Source: Planctomycetota bacterium
GTDB lineage: Bacteria; Planctomycetota; JAJSAM01; JAJVHW01
NCBI GenBank assembly: GCA_024280885.1
Contig: JAJRPF010000039.1
Coordinates: 1-64,000, forward strand
DNA: 64,000 nucleotides
Reading direction: 5' to 3'
A program made the position numbers and the translations under genes. Positions 1 to 8,432 of this stretch are shown here, one piece after another. The notes below the pieces were generated by a model. It did no database searches, was not told the origin of the DNA, and saw only the letters and a list, made by a program, of their open reading frames with translations. Numbering within the stretch: the stretch's first letter is position 1; each line of letters starts with the position of its first letter.

Positions 1-1501
1 AGAAGATCAGCGAGACGAGACCCATCAGCGGGAGGAGGATCGCCACGCTGTACTTCATGTAGCCGAAGAACGACGGCATCTTGACGCCGGACTGTTCGGC
101 GATCGCCTTGACGAGGAAGTTGGGTCCGTTGCCGATGTAGGTATTCGCACCCATGAAGACCGCGCCACACGAGATGGCCGCCAGGAATGCGCTGCAGATC
201 TGCCCGCCGTTGTTCTCAAGGTCGAGCAGTTCGCCGACCGGCGGTACGCCCTTCGCCGTCTCGAAGAAGACGACGTACGTGGGCGCGTTGTCGAGGAACG
301 ACGAGAGGATGCCCGTCGCCCAGAAGAACTTCAGGGGCGTGTCCACGCCCAGGTTCGCGACGACCTGCGGGTTGTTGAGGATCTCAAGCGGCACCTGCAT
401 TGTGATGAAGATGCCGACGAAGAGGCACGCCACCTCGGTGATCGCGAAGAAATCGAAGCTGACGCGCTTGCGCAACCCCTTCGGAGTGAACGCTGGCACG
501 AAGTACGAGAGTCCGGCAAGAACGAGTTGCATCCCCTCACGCATGAACATCGGGGGCTGGAAGTCGGTGCCGGGGACCTTCTTGTTCGGGTCGAGCAGAG
601 CGACGCAGAAGATCACGCCGAGCAGCAGCACGAAGTTGAACTTCCCGTTGATGCTGAGCGGCTCGCCCTCCGTCTCGTCGCGCACGAGATCCTTCACGTC
701 TTCCTTGGCGTACGCGATCCGATCCCAGACGTAGTAGATGAGCAGCAGCGAGCCGTTGACGACCAGGAACTCGGGCCAGAGCTGCATCGTCCACATGAAC
801 GGCACGCCGCGCAGATAGCCGAGGAAGAGCGGCGGATCGCCGATCGGCAGCAGCAGGCCACCGCAGTTGCAAACCGCGAAGATGAAGAAGATGACGGTGT
901 GGACGACGTTGCGCCGTTCCTGATTCGTGCGCAGGAGCGGGCGGATCAGCAGCATCGCGGCACCGGTCGTGCCGACGAAGCTGGCGAGGGCGGCGCCGAC
1001 GCCGATGAAGATCGTATTCGTCAGCGGCCGGGCCTTGAGGTCGCCGCGCAATTCGATGCCGCCAGCAATCGTGTAGAGCGCCAAGAGGAGCACGATGAAT
1101 GGGATGAACTCGAGGACGATGGAGTGGTTGATCACACCCCAGACGGACGCGAGTCCGCCATCCGCCCCGTGGTACATCCGGACCGTGCCGTAGTAGACAA
1201 GGGTGATCCCGCCGAGAACGCAGGAGACCAGGAGCTTGTTCTTGTTCTGGTGCCACCAGTGCTCGGTCTTATGGATGAGAGGGAGGCCGGCAATGCAGAG
1301 CAAGATCAGGACGAAAGGGAGCGCGGCGAAGTAGCTCGGCATCGAGTGGTGTTCGCCCTCGGCAGCACCCTCCGCTCCCTCGGCGAGCGCAGGCGCCGCG
1401 AGTGCGAGCAGCATGAAGGCAGGCAGCACGGCCCGTCGTAGCGAGTTCGCGCAGCCCGCAATGCGGTCCGTCAGTGAGCCCAGGAGGGCGGCGGCGTTCA
1501 T
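1..1501 (-). CDS. Sodium:proton antiporter / citrate-transporter-like membrane protein, C-terminus truncated by window edge
   Basis: Manual reverse-strand translation from ATG at 1501 (MNAAALLGSLTDRIAGCANSLRRAV...; ...NCGGLLLPIGDPPLFLGYLRGVPFMW...; WATGILSSFLDNAPTYVVFFE...GANTYIGNGPNFLVKAIAEQSG) stays open to base 1. Missing from the ORF track because there is no stop inside the window. Motifs typical of the NhaD/CitM ion transporter superfamily. Confidence 0.8.
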   Translation of the reverse strand, partial: MNAAALLGSLTDRIAGCANSLRRAVLPAFMLLALAAPALAEGAEGAAEGEHHSMPSYFAALPFVLILLCIAGLPLIHKTEHWWHQNKNKLLVSCVLGGITLVYYGTVRMYHGADGGLASVWGVINHSIVLEFIPFIVLLLALYTIAGGIELRGDLKARPLTNTIFIGVGAALASFVGTTGAAMLLIRPLLRTNQERRNVVHTVIFFIFAVCNCGGLLLPIGDPPLFLGYLRGVPFMWTMQLWPEFLVVNGSLLLIYYVWDRIAYAKEDVKDLVRDETEGEPLSINGKFNFVLLLGVIFCVALLDPNKKVPGTDFQPPMFMREGMQLVLAGLSYFVPAFTPKGLRKRVSFDFFAITEVACLFVGIFITMQVPLEILNNPQVVANLGVDTPLKFFWATGILSSFLDNAPTYVVFFETAKGVPPVGELLDLENNGGQICSAFLAAISCGAVFMGANTYIGNGPNFLVKAIAEQSGVKMPSFFGYMKYSVAILLPLMGLVSLIF

Positions 1502-1642
1502 CTCGTCTCTCCGGTCTCGGGAGCGGCCCCCGTCGCGCACTTCGCGCCGGATCTGGGGGGGAAGAACCGCGGATTGTGGAGGCAAGACGCTCTCCCGCCA
1601 AGGAGACGTGGCGCGGGACCGGCACAGACGCACAATGCGTGC

Positions 1643-2395
1643 GTGAGTGCCCCACACCAGAACTCCGCCCCGTCACCTCGCCCGCACGCGGTCGCCCTTG
1701 TCTCGGGCGGCCTCGACTCGGCGGTCGCGGCAGCCTGCCTGGTCGCCGAAGGGGCCGTCCTGGACACCCTTGCGGTCAACTACGGGCAACGCTGTCAGGC
1801 CGAGCTCGACGCAGCGAGTGCAGTCGCGCGCCATCTCGGCGCCCGCTCGCACCGCGTCGTCGCTGTCGATCTCCGCGCGATCGGCGGGAGCTCACTCACG
1901 GCCGACGTCGACGTGCCGAAGGACCGCAGCGAGCACGAGATCGGCACCGGAGTCCCGAGCACATACGTTCCGGCCCGCAACACGATCCTGCTCTCACTCG
2001 CACTCGGACTGGCCGAGGTCCTCGGCGCTGACCAGCTCGTGATCGGCGCCAACGCACTCGACTACTCCGGATATCCGGATTGCCGCGGGCCCTTCCTCGA
2101 TGCGTTCGCGCGCCTCGCAAATGAGGCCACCGCGGCGGGCTCAGAAGGCCGCAGCCGTTTCCGCGTGCGGGCGCCGCTACTCACGATGTCGAAGGCCGAG
2201 ATTGTCAGGCGTGGGACGGAACTCGACGTGCCGTTCGGCCTGACGATGTCGTGCTACGACCCGTTCGAAGAGGCGCAGGGCTGGGCACATTGCGGTCGCT
2301 GCGACTCGTGCGCCTTGCGCCGGGCGGGATTCGCGACAGCCAGCATCCCCGATCCCACGCGCTACGCCGCGACATCCGGCGGGCCGCACTCATGA
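1643..2395 (+). CDS. queC: 7-cyano-7-deazaguanine synthase QueC
   Basis: ALVSGGLDSAVAAACL PP-loop motif and C-terminal CYDPF...CGRCDSCALRRAGF zinc-site motif; GTG start at 1643 proposed. Confidence 0.9.
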   Translation: MSAPHQNSAPSPRPHAVALVSGGLDSAVAAACLVAEGAVLDTLAVNYGQRCQAELDAASAVARHLGARSHRVVAVDLRAIGGSSLTADVDVPKDRSEHEIGTGVPSTYVPARNTILLSLALGLAEVLGADQLVIGANALDYSGYPDCRGPFLDAFARLANEATAAGSEGRSRFRVRAPLLTMSKAEIVRRGTELDVPFGLTMSCYDPFEEAQGWAHCGRCDSCALRRAGFATASIPDPTRYAATSGGPHS

Positions 2396-3081
2396 CCGAC
2401 GACGTCGCGGCGTTGCTCCCGAGCGCACGCACTGACTCGCTGCTCCTGACCGAGGTCTACGCGAGCGTGCAGGGCGAAAGCACGTTCACCGGCGTGCCGC
2501 TCGTACTCGTGCGGACGGCCCGCTGCAATCTCCGCTGCGCGTGGTGCGACTCCGCATTCACGTTCCGCGGCGGAGAGCGGCGCCCCGTCGCTGACGTCCT
2601 CGCCGAGGTCGCGGGCTTCGGTCTCACACATGTACTGGTGACCGGCGGAGAACCGTTGCTCCAGCCATCCGTCCTACCGTTCATGAGCGCACTCTGCGAC
2701 GCGGGGCAAACCGTGCTGCTTGAGACCGGTGGATCGCTCGATATCAGCGCCGTCGATGCCCGCGTCCATCGCATTGTCGATGTGAAGTGCCCTGGCAGCG
2801 GCGAACACGAACGCAACCACTGGGCAAACCTCGCCCGGTTGGGTGCCCGCGACGAGTTGAAACTCGTGGTGGCGGACCGCGCGGACTACGAGTGGGCGCG
2901 CGACGTCGTCCTCCGTGAGCGACCGACCGAGCGCGGCGTCACTGTGCTCTTCTCCCCCGTCTTTGGAGACGCGGCGCTTCCGGCCCAGATCGCCGAGTGG
3001 CTGGTGGAAGATCGCCTTCCGGCCCGGCTTCAAATCCAGATGCACAAGGTGCTCTGGCCGCCCGACGAGCGTCGCCGGTAG
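2392..3081 (+). CDS. queE: 7-carboxy-7-deazaguanine synthase QueE (radical SAM)
   Basis: EVYASVQGESTFTGVPLVLVRTARCNLRCAWCDSAFTF; ATG overlaps the queC stop (ATGA). Confidence 0.9.
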   Translation: MTDDVAALLPSARTDSLLLTEVYASVQGESTFTGVPLVLVRTARCNLRCAWCDSAFTFRGGERRPVADVLAEVAGFGLTHVLVTGGEPLLQPSVLPFMSALCDAGQTVLLETGGSLDISAVDARVHRIVDVKCPGSGEHERNHWANLARLGARDELKLVVADRADYEWARDVVLRERPTERGVTVLFSPVFGDAALPAQIAEWLVEDRLPARLQIQMHKVLWPPDERRR

Positions 3082-3128
3082 GGCGGTTCAAGCAGCGCCC
3101 AGGTGCGTTCGTACTCAGGTGCGGTCAC

Positions 3129-3656
3129 TCAAGTGCGTTGGTAGTGTACGAGTTCGACGCGGTCGATGGCCTCGCGCGCGCACTCCTGCCACGCGTTGGC
3201 GTCCCACTCCGGGAAGAACGTGTCGCCGCCGCCGTCCTCCGGGATGTACGTGACGAGCAGTTCTTCCGCACGCGCAAGAGCCAGCGCGTAGATCTCGCCG
3301 CCGCCGATCACCGACACGCGCGTCTCCCCGAGGCGCGCGGCGATCTGCAGCGCCTCGTCGAGTGACGCCGCGCCGTGGGCGCCCGGCCAGCGCGTCGCGA
3401 CGCCCGCCGGATCACGGCTGAGGACGATGCTCGCGCGCCCGGGGAGGAGCCGCCCGATCGACTCCATCGTCTTGCGCCCCATCACCAATGCGGAGCCCAG
3501 GGTGCGGCGCTTGAACGTGCGCAGGTCCTCGGTGTAATGCCACGGGATGCCGCCGTCCTTGCCGATCGTGCGATCCCGCGCCATCCCGACGACGAGCACG
3601 ATCCGCGGTATCGCGATCGGGCCGGTGTCGTCATTGGCACTCTTGTCAGCACTCAC
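3129..3656 (-). CDS. folA: Dihydrofolate reductase
   Basis: IVLVVGMARDRTIGKDGGIPWHYTEDLRTFKRRTLGSALVMGRKTMESIGRLLPGRASIVLSRDP. Confidence 0.93.
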   Translation of the reverse strand: MSADKSANDDTGPIAIPRIVLVVGMARDRTIGKDGGIPWHYTEDLRTFKRRTLGSALVMGRKTMESIGRLLPGRASIVLSRDPAGVATRWPGAHGAASLDEALQIAARLGETRVSVIGGGEIYALALARAEELLVTYIPEDGGGDTFFPEWDANAWQECAREAIDRVELVHYQRT

Positions 3657-3660
3657 GTCC

Positions 3661-4500
3661 TCAGACCGCCACCGCGAAACTCAGCTTCTCGGCCGGCGTG
3701 TAGCCGCGCAATTCGAAGTCCTCGAATTGCAGCTCCTCGAAGGGCTTGCGCGCGATATGCAGCGTCGGCAGTGGCTGCGGCTTGCGTTCGAGCTGAGCAA
3801 GGAGGCCTGGCACGTGATCGTACTCAGCCATCGAGCCATCGGCCTTCGCAGTGTAGATGTGCGCGTCGATGATGAAGTGGCTGAAGATGCCCGGCTCGAG
3901 TCCGACCTCCTGCGCGATCATTTGCGTGAGCGCCGCGTAGCACGCCACGTTGAAGGGTATCCCGAGCGCCACGTCGCCGGAGCGCTGGTTGAGGTGACAG
4001 CAGAGCCGGCCCTCCTGGACGTTGAACGTGAACGTGTAGTGGCAGGGCGGGAGCTTGCTGTCGAAGGCGTTGCCCGGCTCCCAGGCCGACACGACCATGC
4101 GACGGCTGTTCGGATTCGTCCGCAGCGTGTGGAGTACATTCGCGATCTGATCCACCTCGCGCACGCGCCACGCGCCGTCGGCATCGCGGCTCGCGCTCGG
4201 AAAGCGCCGCCAGTAGTAGCCATACGCGGTGTCGAGGTTGCCATCGTCGTCGGCCCACGCATCCCAGATCTTCGTCTGCGCGCGCAGATTGCGAATGTGG
4301 TCCTCGCCGGAGAGATACCACAGCAGTTCGCGTAGCATCGACTTGAAGTACATCCGCTTCGTCGTCAGTAACGGATAGCCGTCCGCAAGGTCCACCGTGT
4401 AGTGCGCGCCGAAGCACGAAATGGTGTCCACTCCGGTACGGTTCTCTTTCCGAGTGCCGTTCTCGAGGACGTGTCGAATGAGATCGTGGTATTGCTGCAT
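3661..4500 (-). CDS. thyA: Thymidylate synthase ThyA
   Basis: MQQYHDLIRHVLENGTRKENRTGVDTISCFG...; LPPCHYTFTFNVQEGRLCCHLNQRSGDVALGIPFNVACYA. Start set at MQQYHD; the longer 511 aa ORF is upstream open frame. Confidence 0.95.
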   Translation of the reverse strand: MQQYHDLIRHVLENGTRKENRTGVDTISCFGAHYTVDLADGYPLLTTKRMYFKSMLRELLWYLSGEDHIRNLRAQTKIWDAWADDDGNLDTAYGYYWRRFPSASRDADGAWRVREVDQIANVLHTLRTNPNSRRMVVSAWEPGNAFDSKLPPCHYTFTFNVQEGRLCCHLNQRSGDVALGIPFNVACYAALTQMIAQEVGLEPGIFSHFIIDAHIYTAKADGSMAEYDHVPGLLAQLERKPQPLPTLHIARKPFEELQFEDFELRGYTPAEKLSFAVAV

Positions 4501-4629
4501 GGTTGAGATCCGCTTCACAGTTGAGATCCGCTTCATCGCCGAGATCGAGGGAACCGGCGACTCTCTGAGACGCGGCTCCCTGAGACGCGGCCCCTTCGTG
4601 CCGGAGAATACCCCGCAGGGGCGACGCCC

Positions 4630-5211
4630 GTGATCGCCGGGCTGGTCCTCGCAGCAGGCGCGTCCGAGCGGATGGGCAGCCCGAAGGCGTTGCTCTCCGT
4701 GCGTGGTCGGCCTGCCGTCGAGGTCGTCGTCGGCAGTCTCGCTTCGGCGGGTTGCACGGATATCGTCCTGGTCGTCGGGCGGCATGCCGACGAGATCCGC
4801 GCCGGCGCGCACCTGGAGGCGTGCCGGATCATCGATCATCCGGGCTGGGCGGCGGGCCGGACATCGTCGATCCAGGCCGGGCTCGGCGCGTTCGGAGACG
4901 AGATCGAGGCTGTCGTCCTGGCACTCGTCGACATGCCGCTCGTCAACGCGCAGACGGTCGCGGCCACGATCGCGGCGTGGCAAACCGCTCGGCCGCGCCC
5001 CGAAATTGCCGTGCCGACCCTCGACGGGCACGGCGGACATCCCATCTTGCTCGGACGGCAGATCCTCCCCGCCGTCCGTGCGCTCGACCCCGACACCCCG
5101 CTCCGTGACCTCTTGCGGACGACAGTCCGGCTCGATGTGCCGGTGACCGACGCGGGCATCCGCATCGATCTCGACACGCCCGACGACTTGCGGCACCTAC
5201 GCGACGCCTGA
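4630..5211 (+). CDS. MobA/MocA-like nucleotidyltransferase
   Basis: MIAGLVLAAGASERMGSPKALLSVRGRPAVEVVV N-terminal NTP-transferase motif. Confidence 0.8.
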   Translation: MIAGLVLAAGASERMGSPKALLSVRGRPAVEVVVGSLASAGCTDIVLVVGRHADEIRAGAHLEACRIIDHPGWAAGRTSSIQAGLGAFGDEIEAVVLALVDMPLVNAQTVAATIAAWQTARPRPEIAVPTLDGHGGHPILLGRQILPAVRALDPDTPLRDLLRTTVRLDVPVTDAGIRIDLDTPDDLRHLRDA

Positions 5212-5294
5212 GAGTGCGAACGCGCAGCCGCACACCGAGCGCTCCGCTCGCGAAGTAGCGGATCGCGGGTACACAGGCCGGATACCCTCACGGC

Positions 5295-6239
5295 GTGAAG
5301 ATCTACCTCGCCTCCCCCCGCGGTTTCTGTGCCGGTGTGGAATACGCCATCGAGATCGTCGAGCGCGCGCTCGAGCGCTTCGACGGCAAGGTCTACGTGC
5401 GCCACGAGATCGTCCACAATCGCCACGTCGTCAGCCGCCTGGAGAAGATGGGCGCTGTGTTCGTCGAAGAACCGCGCGAGATCCCCGAGAACGAGGTCGT
5501 TGTGTACTCCGCGCACGGCGTCTCACCGCGAGTGCGCGCCGAGAGTCGCGAGAAGGGCCTGCGCGAAATCGACGCGACGTGCCCGCTCGTCCGCAAGGTG
5601 CATGACGAGGCCATTCGGCTGGCCGGCGAGGGCTACCAAATCCTGCTCATCGGCCACGAGGGCCACGTCGAGGTCGAGGGCACAAAGGGCGAGGCGCCGG
5701 ATCGGATTCGCGTGGTCGAGACCGTCGAGGCAGCCGCGGCGCTGGACGTCGCCGATGCCGAAAAAGTCGCCTACCTGACGCAGACAACACTGTCGGTGGA
5801 CGACACGGCGCAGATCGTTGCAAAGCTGCGGGAGCGCTTCCCCGCCATCGTCGGGCCCGCGAAGGACGACATTTGCTACGCGACGCAGAACAGGCAGAAC
5901 TCCGTCAAGGAGCTCTGCAAGCACGTCGAGGTGGTGCTGGTGGTCGGCGATCCGCACTCATCGAATAGCAACCGATTGGTGGACGTGGCGCAGGGACAGC
6001 AACGCGTCGCCTTCTTGCTCCAACACGCCGGACAGGTCGAAGAGCGGTTGGCGCTCGCCGAGAAGCGTCTCGGGCGCCCCATCGAAGCCATCGGTCTCAC
6101 CGCCGGCGCCTCCGCACCCACCGACCTCATCGATCGCGTCCTCGAGAAGTTGATCGCACTCGGCGGCGAACACGCGGACGAGATCGTCACCGCTCGTGAA
6201 CGCATCCACTTCGCATTGCCGCCCGCGCTTCGCGATTGA
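5295..6239 (+). CDS. ispH: 4-hydroxy-3-methylbut-2-enyl diphosphate reductase (IspH/LytB)
   Basis: MKIYLASPRGFCAGVEYAIEIVERAL; CYATQNRQNSVKEL; VVGDPHSSNSNRLVDVA; TAGASAPTDLIDRVLEKL. Confidence 0.95.
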   Translation: MKIYLASPRGFCAGVEYAIEIVERALERFDGKVYVRHEIVHNRHVVSRLEKMGAVFVEEPREIPENEVVVYSAHGVSPRVRAESREKGLREIDATCPLVRKVHDEAIRLAGEGYQILLIGHEGHVEVEGTKGEAPDRIRVVETVEAAAALDVADAEKVAYLTQTTLSVDDTAQIVAKLRERFPAIVGPAKDDICYATQNRQNSVKELCKHVEVVLVVGDPHSSNSNRLVDVAQGQQRVAFLLQHAGQVEERLALAEKRLGRPIEAIGLTAGASAPTDLIDRVLEKLIALGGEHADEIVTARERIHFALPPALRD

Positions 6240-6263
6240 GTTGCACGTGACTGAATTGGGCGT

Positions 6264-6353
6264 GGAATCAGGACACCTTCGGCAGAGTTCGGAGGTTGGC
6301 GTTGACTGTGCTGCCGCGTGCGCTCCGAACTCTGCCGAAGGTGTCCTGACTCC
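6264..6353. repeat. Long palindromic element, copy 1 (27 bp perfect arms, extendable to 31 bp with one mismatch; 28-nt loop)
   Basis: Arm TCAGGACACCTTCGGCAGAGTTCGGAG (6268-6294) is the exact reverse complement of CTCCGAACTCTGCCGAAGGTGTCCTGA (6323-6349). Confidence 0.95.
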
Positions 6354-6396
6354 GTATCGATGGGCCTCCCATCAGCCGTGCGGGTAGCTTGTCGGC

Positions 6397-7254
6397 ATGG
6401 ACCTGCGACTCGCTGACAAGACGGTTCTCGTGACGGGCGCATCGGGGGGGATCGGCCGCGCCCTTGCGGAGGCATTCGCCGCCGAGGGCGCGCGCGTCGC
6501 CTGCCACGGACACGCGCGCTTCGACGACATGCGCCGCTGGCTCGACGAGCAGCCGTGGAACGCGCGGGCGATCGCCGTGAACGGAAACGTCTGCGATCCC
6601 ACCGCCATGGACGCCGCCGTCGCAGCCGTGACAGCGGAGTGGGGCCGACTGGACATCTGCATCGCCAATGCAGGTGTCTGGCCGCCGGGGGATGTGCCGC
6701 TCGGGGCGATGGACCCGGAGCGTTTCCGACGCACCATCGAGATCAACCTGCTGGGCGCCGCCTGGACGGCCCGGTCGTACCTCGCAGCGCTCGCCAAGTC
6801 GGGGCCGCGCGCTGATGGCGATGGCGGAGCGCTCCTCTTCATCGGGTCCACGGCGGCCCGTTTCGGCGAGCGCGACCACGCCGACTACGCGGCGGCGAAG
6901 GCCGGGCTCGTTGGGCTCATGCTCTCGCTCAAGAACGAGATCGTCCGGACGGACCCCTTCGGCCGCGTGAACCTGATCGAGCCGGGCTGGACCGTGACGC
7001 GCATGGCGCGCCCGGCGCTCGACACGCCCGGCAATGTGACCCGCGCCGTGCGCACGATGTCGCTACGCCAACTGGCACGCGGGAAGGACATCGCGCGGGC
7101 GGCGATCAGCCTCGCCTCGCCCGCTCTGTCACGACATGTCACGGGGCAGACGATCACGGTCGCGGGGGGCATGGAGGGGCGCAGCCTCTGGGACGACGCA
7201 GCGATCGACGAGGAGTCGATCAAGGACCGCGCCGGTTACCGCGCCGACGATTGA
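6397..7254 (+). CDS. Short-chain dehydrogenase/reductase family oxidoreductase
   Basis: KTVLVTGASGGIGRALAEAF Rossmann motif; NAGVWPPGDVPL; DYAAAKAGLVGLMLSL catalytic YxxxK. Confidence 0.9.
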   Translation: MDLRLADKTVLVTGASGGIGRALAEAFAAEGARVACHGHARFDDMRRWLDEQPWNARAIAVNGNVCDPTAMDAAVAAVTAEWGRLDICIANAGVWPPGDVPLGAMDPERFRRTIEINLLGAAWTARSYLAALAKSGPRADGDGGALLFIGSTAARFGERDHADYAAAKAGLVGLMLSLKNEIVRTDPFGRVNLIEPGWTVTRMARPALDTPGNVTRAVRTMSLRQLARGKDIARAAISLASPALSRHVTGQTITVAGGMEGRSLWDDAAIDEESIKDRAGYRADD

Positions 7255-7267
7255 GGCACGCGGCCTC

Positions 7268-8083
7268 TCACGCGCTGCCGAGAAGAAACGTCGCCAGGTG
7301 GGCCGCCGTCCAGTCGGCCTGCTCGATCGCAACGGTGTGCGCGCAATCCGCGATCTCTTCGAAGTGCGCATCCGGCAGCAACGCAACCAACTCGTCGTTG
7401 AGAAAACGCGGGACAACGATGTCATCGGCACCGCGCAGGATCAGCGTCGGGTGTGGGATGCGCCCGAGTTCCGCCGGCGTGAAGTCGCCCCCCTCAAGGA
7501 GCGTGTCGGCGAGTAGGCGGCGCATGCTCTCGGGGTGGTTCCGGCGCACGAACGCGGCGAGCATGTTGGCATGCATCCACTCGTGCTTGGCGAGCCACGT
7601 CTCCCCGACGATCGACGGCGTCACGATGCGGAAACAGTGTTCGAGCCCGCCGATGTTGAGCGCGTCCAGCCAGCCCTGCACGATCCAGCGGCGCAGCACC
7701 GTCTCGCGATGCGCAGCCCCGATCAGGACCATACGCCGTACGCGGTCGGGAGCCAGCAGCGCAAGCCGCAGCGCGATGCGCGATCCGAACGAGAAGCCGC
7801 AGAGATCGACGCATGGCAGTTCCAGCACGTCGAGGAGGCCGAGCAGGTCGTACGCGTGATCGATCGGGCGGGAACCGGGCGGTGGTGGTGACGAGCGCCC
7901 TTGGCCGGACGCGTCGTAGACCAGCGTGCCCCGCCGTCCCTTCAGCCGATGAACCTGCTGCCCCCACGCCACTGTGGTCTGCGAGAGCCCGTTCAGAAAG
8001 ACGACCGGCGGCATCGCTGGTGGACCCTGCGGCCGCAGCATGTAGCGGATCTGCCGACCGTCCGGGAGGGTGTGCGCCTCCAT
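7268..8083 (-). CDS. Alpha/beta hydrolase
   Basis: PPVVFLNGLSQTTVAWGQQ; LCGFSFGSRIALRLAL nucleophile elbow (GFSFG); HPTLILRGADDIVVP; ADCAHTVAIEQ catalytic His. Confidence 0.85.
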   Translation of the reverse strand: MEAHTLPDGRQIRYMLRPQGPPAMPPVVFLNGLSQTTVAWGQQVHRLKGRRGTLVYDASGQGRSSPPPPGSRPIDHAYDLLGLLDVLELPCVDLCGFSFGSRIALRLALLAPDRVRRMVLIGAAHRETVLRRWIVQGWLDALNIGGLEHCFRIVTPSIVGETWLAKHEWMHANMLAAFVRRNHPESMRRLLADTLLEGGDFTPAELGRIPHPTLILRGADDIVVPRFLNDELVALLPDAHFEEIADCAHTVAIEQADWTAAHLATFLLGSA

Positions 8084-8230
8084 CAACGGCCTCCCCGCCC
8101 GGCATCGCGCTCTCCACCGGTGGCTCGCATGCGCTGAGCCTCGCACACCACGCAGAGCATGCCAAGCTGACGAGAACCGGAGCGACGCTTCTGCGGTTGG
8201 ACGCTACTCTTCCTCAGGAGGCTTCTCGAC

Positions 8231-8317
8231 ATGCCCATCTCATTCATCGCCATCGCAGCCGTCGTCGGCGTGGCCGTTCTGGCCCTGGTCATTGTGCTCA
8301 CGCGCAGCGGCGGCTGA
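8231..8317 (+). CDS. Candidate 28-aa single-transmembrane small protein
   Basis: ATG at 8231, translation MPISFIAIAAVVGVAVLALVIVLTRSGG*; AGGAGG Shine-Dalgarno about 9 nt upstream; hairpin shortly downstream. Below the ORF-track length cut-off. Confidence 0.55.
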   Translation: MPISFIAIAAVVGVAVLALVIVLTRSGG

Positions 8318-8330
8318 AGCTAGCCGCAGC

Positions 8331-8349
8331 GGTCGCCCGTCGGGCGACC
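8331..8349. terminator. Candidate hairpin between the small ORF and topA 3' ends
   Basis: GGTCGCCCG-T-CGGGCGACC inverted repeat located between convergent genes; no strong poly-T tract. Confidence 0.4.
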
Positions 8350-8432
8350 ATCTCATTCCCCGCGCGCTCCGCCACGGTCCGCGCCGCTGAGCGCCGATCG
8401 GACACAGCGACGGACTCTCGGCGGCGGCGTCG

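Noticed and set aside
527-1441. 304-aa plus-strand ORF
   Set aside because: Antisense to the antiporter gene, whose reverse-strand translation is clearly membrane-like; the track lacks that gene only because it runs off the window.
4501-5196. N-terminal extension of the thyA ORF to 5196
   Set aside because: Antisense to the MobA-like gene; ThyA homology starts at MQQYHDL.
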